Assembly (NCBI RefSeq): GCF_000147355.1
Contig: NC_014506.1
Span: forward strand, 1,364,001 to 1,428,000
From: Sulfurimonas autotrophica DSM 16294
GTDB taxonomy: Bacteria; Campylobacterota; Campylobacteria; Campylobacterales; Sulfurimonadaceae
Direction: 5' to 3'
DNA length: 64,000 bases
This document shows, one piece after another, positions 63,773-64,000 of the stretch. The translations under genes were made by a program, and so were the position numbers. The notes under the pieces are model-generated. The model was given only the letters and a program-made list of their open reading frames with translations, was not told where the DNA came from and searched no databases. Every line of letters begins with the position of its first letter. The first letter of the stretch is position 1.

Positions 63773-64000
63773 AGACGTTAATCAATCAACTCGATTTATC
63801 AGAGCACATAGAACAATTTCAAAGCTTCTTCTCACGCAAACATGCACTTTATATTGAAGGTGACCAGGAGCTGCATTTTCGCTATATAAAAGAGCTTGAC
63901 AAGCTTGAGTTTAAAGCACCGCCTAAAGTCGCTGACTTTTTTGACATCAAGGGGCATTTAAAAAAACACGGTGTTTTAAATTTTGAACAGGTTTTTGAGA
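63769..64000 (+). CDS. mutS2: MutS2-family protein, N-terminal part, apparent ATA start, cut by window end
   Basis: The reading frame after the cyclase gene encodes 77 residues to the window edge. (I)KTLINQLDLSEHIEQFQ, then SFFSRKHALYIEGD and KAPPKV match the N-terminus of epsilon-type MutS2. No ATG, GTG or TTG occurs in this frame between the upstream stop (63748) and 64000. The ATA at 63769 lies 7 nt after AGAGG (63757-63761) and overlaps the TAA of the cyclase gene by 2 nt. The ATPase and Smr domains lie outside the window. Confidence 0.75.
   Translation, partial: MKTLINQLDLSEHIEQFQSFFSRKHALYIEGDQELHFRYIKELDKLEFKAPPKVADFFDIKGHLKKHGVLNFEQVFE

Noticed and set aside
1-64000. tRNA, rRNA, CRISPR arrays and insertion sequences
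   Set aside because: No cloverleaf-like, repeat-spacer or transposase sequence was seen, and the gaps between genes are too short for most of these.

Overview
The window is a low-G+C (roughly one third G+C by eye), gene-dense chromosome segment from a Campylobacterota (Epsilonproteobacteria) bacterium, most likely a free-living Sulfurimonas-like lineage. Evidence: the fur-lysS-glyA-DUF1882-SPOR-aroE order, the ppiD-ftsA-ftsZ order, the murC-small membrane protein-mutS2 order, gatB next to gpsA, a class II DAHP synthase, a Campylobacter-type desulforubrerythrin and the epsilon-type MutS2. No tRNA, rRNA, CRISPR array or insertion sequence was seen. No gene-free stretch exceeds 300 bases once the ATA-started GIY-YIG gene at 8178 is accepted.

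Layout. 1-2471: 5' part of htpG (minus) and three small genes. 2598-6556: a four-gene exporter operon (TolC, LolD/MacB-type ATPase, HlyD-type adaptor, FtsX-type permease) behind a 26-bp palindromic operator candidate. 6573-8034: a secreted protein and a DUF808 membrane protein. 8100-9700: a small AT-rich accessory patch (GIY-YIG-DUF4357 nuclease, BrnT/BrnA-type toxin-antitoxin). 9734-14857: globin-PsiE fusion sensor, ABC-F ATPase, queF with a QueF-like paralogue, DAHP synthase. 14978-18535: diguanylate cyclase-cvpA-fur-lysS operon. 18568-20725 (minus): biotin carboxylase and desulforubrerythrin, inserted between lysS and glyA. 20918-25638: glyA, DUF1882, SPOR, trpE, aroE. 25635-28210 (minus): pldA, recR, mltA. 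28289-31304: dnaJ, an aldolase-fold protein, bioA. 31391-35656: ppiD, ftsA, ftsZ, J-domain protein. 35662-39298 (minus): a tightly overlapping five-gene NosL/ABC/DsbB-like operon. 39371-49828 (mostly minus): DUF4149, prmC, M48 protease, Dabb, SLC13 transporter, gpsA, two K+ channel/RCK genes, gatB, atpB. 49940-52701: heme sensor-like protein, rny, 5-FTHF cyclo-ligase. 52777-57671: TlpA thioredoxin, ftsY, radA, carbonic anhydrase, fliL, acpS. 57639-64000: thiS, an orphan response regulator, cytochrome c, then dapC, a hypothetical, murC, a membrane protein, a zinc-type diguanylate cyclase and mutS2 (cut by the window end).

Most genes are housekeeping (division, wall, translation, aromatic and folate pathways), with signalling by c-di-GMP (two complete GGDEF enzymes and one degenerate one).

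The signals that gene annotation does not explain are: (1) a dispersed perfect palindrome TTACATGTAA, 13 exact copies plus 8 with the TACATGTA core, mostly inside genes and in all three codon phases; (2) two genes, the GIY-YIG nuclease and mutS2, whose only sensible start is ATA, each 7 nt after a strong ribosome-binding site; (3) the NosL-cytochrome-like/ABC/DsbB-like operon; (4) an active-site-less QueF paralogue next to queF; (5) a globin-PsiE fusion and a CZB-GGDEF fusion; (6) palindromic operator candidates upstream of the exporter operon and the carboxylase gene.
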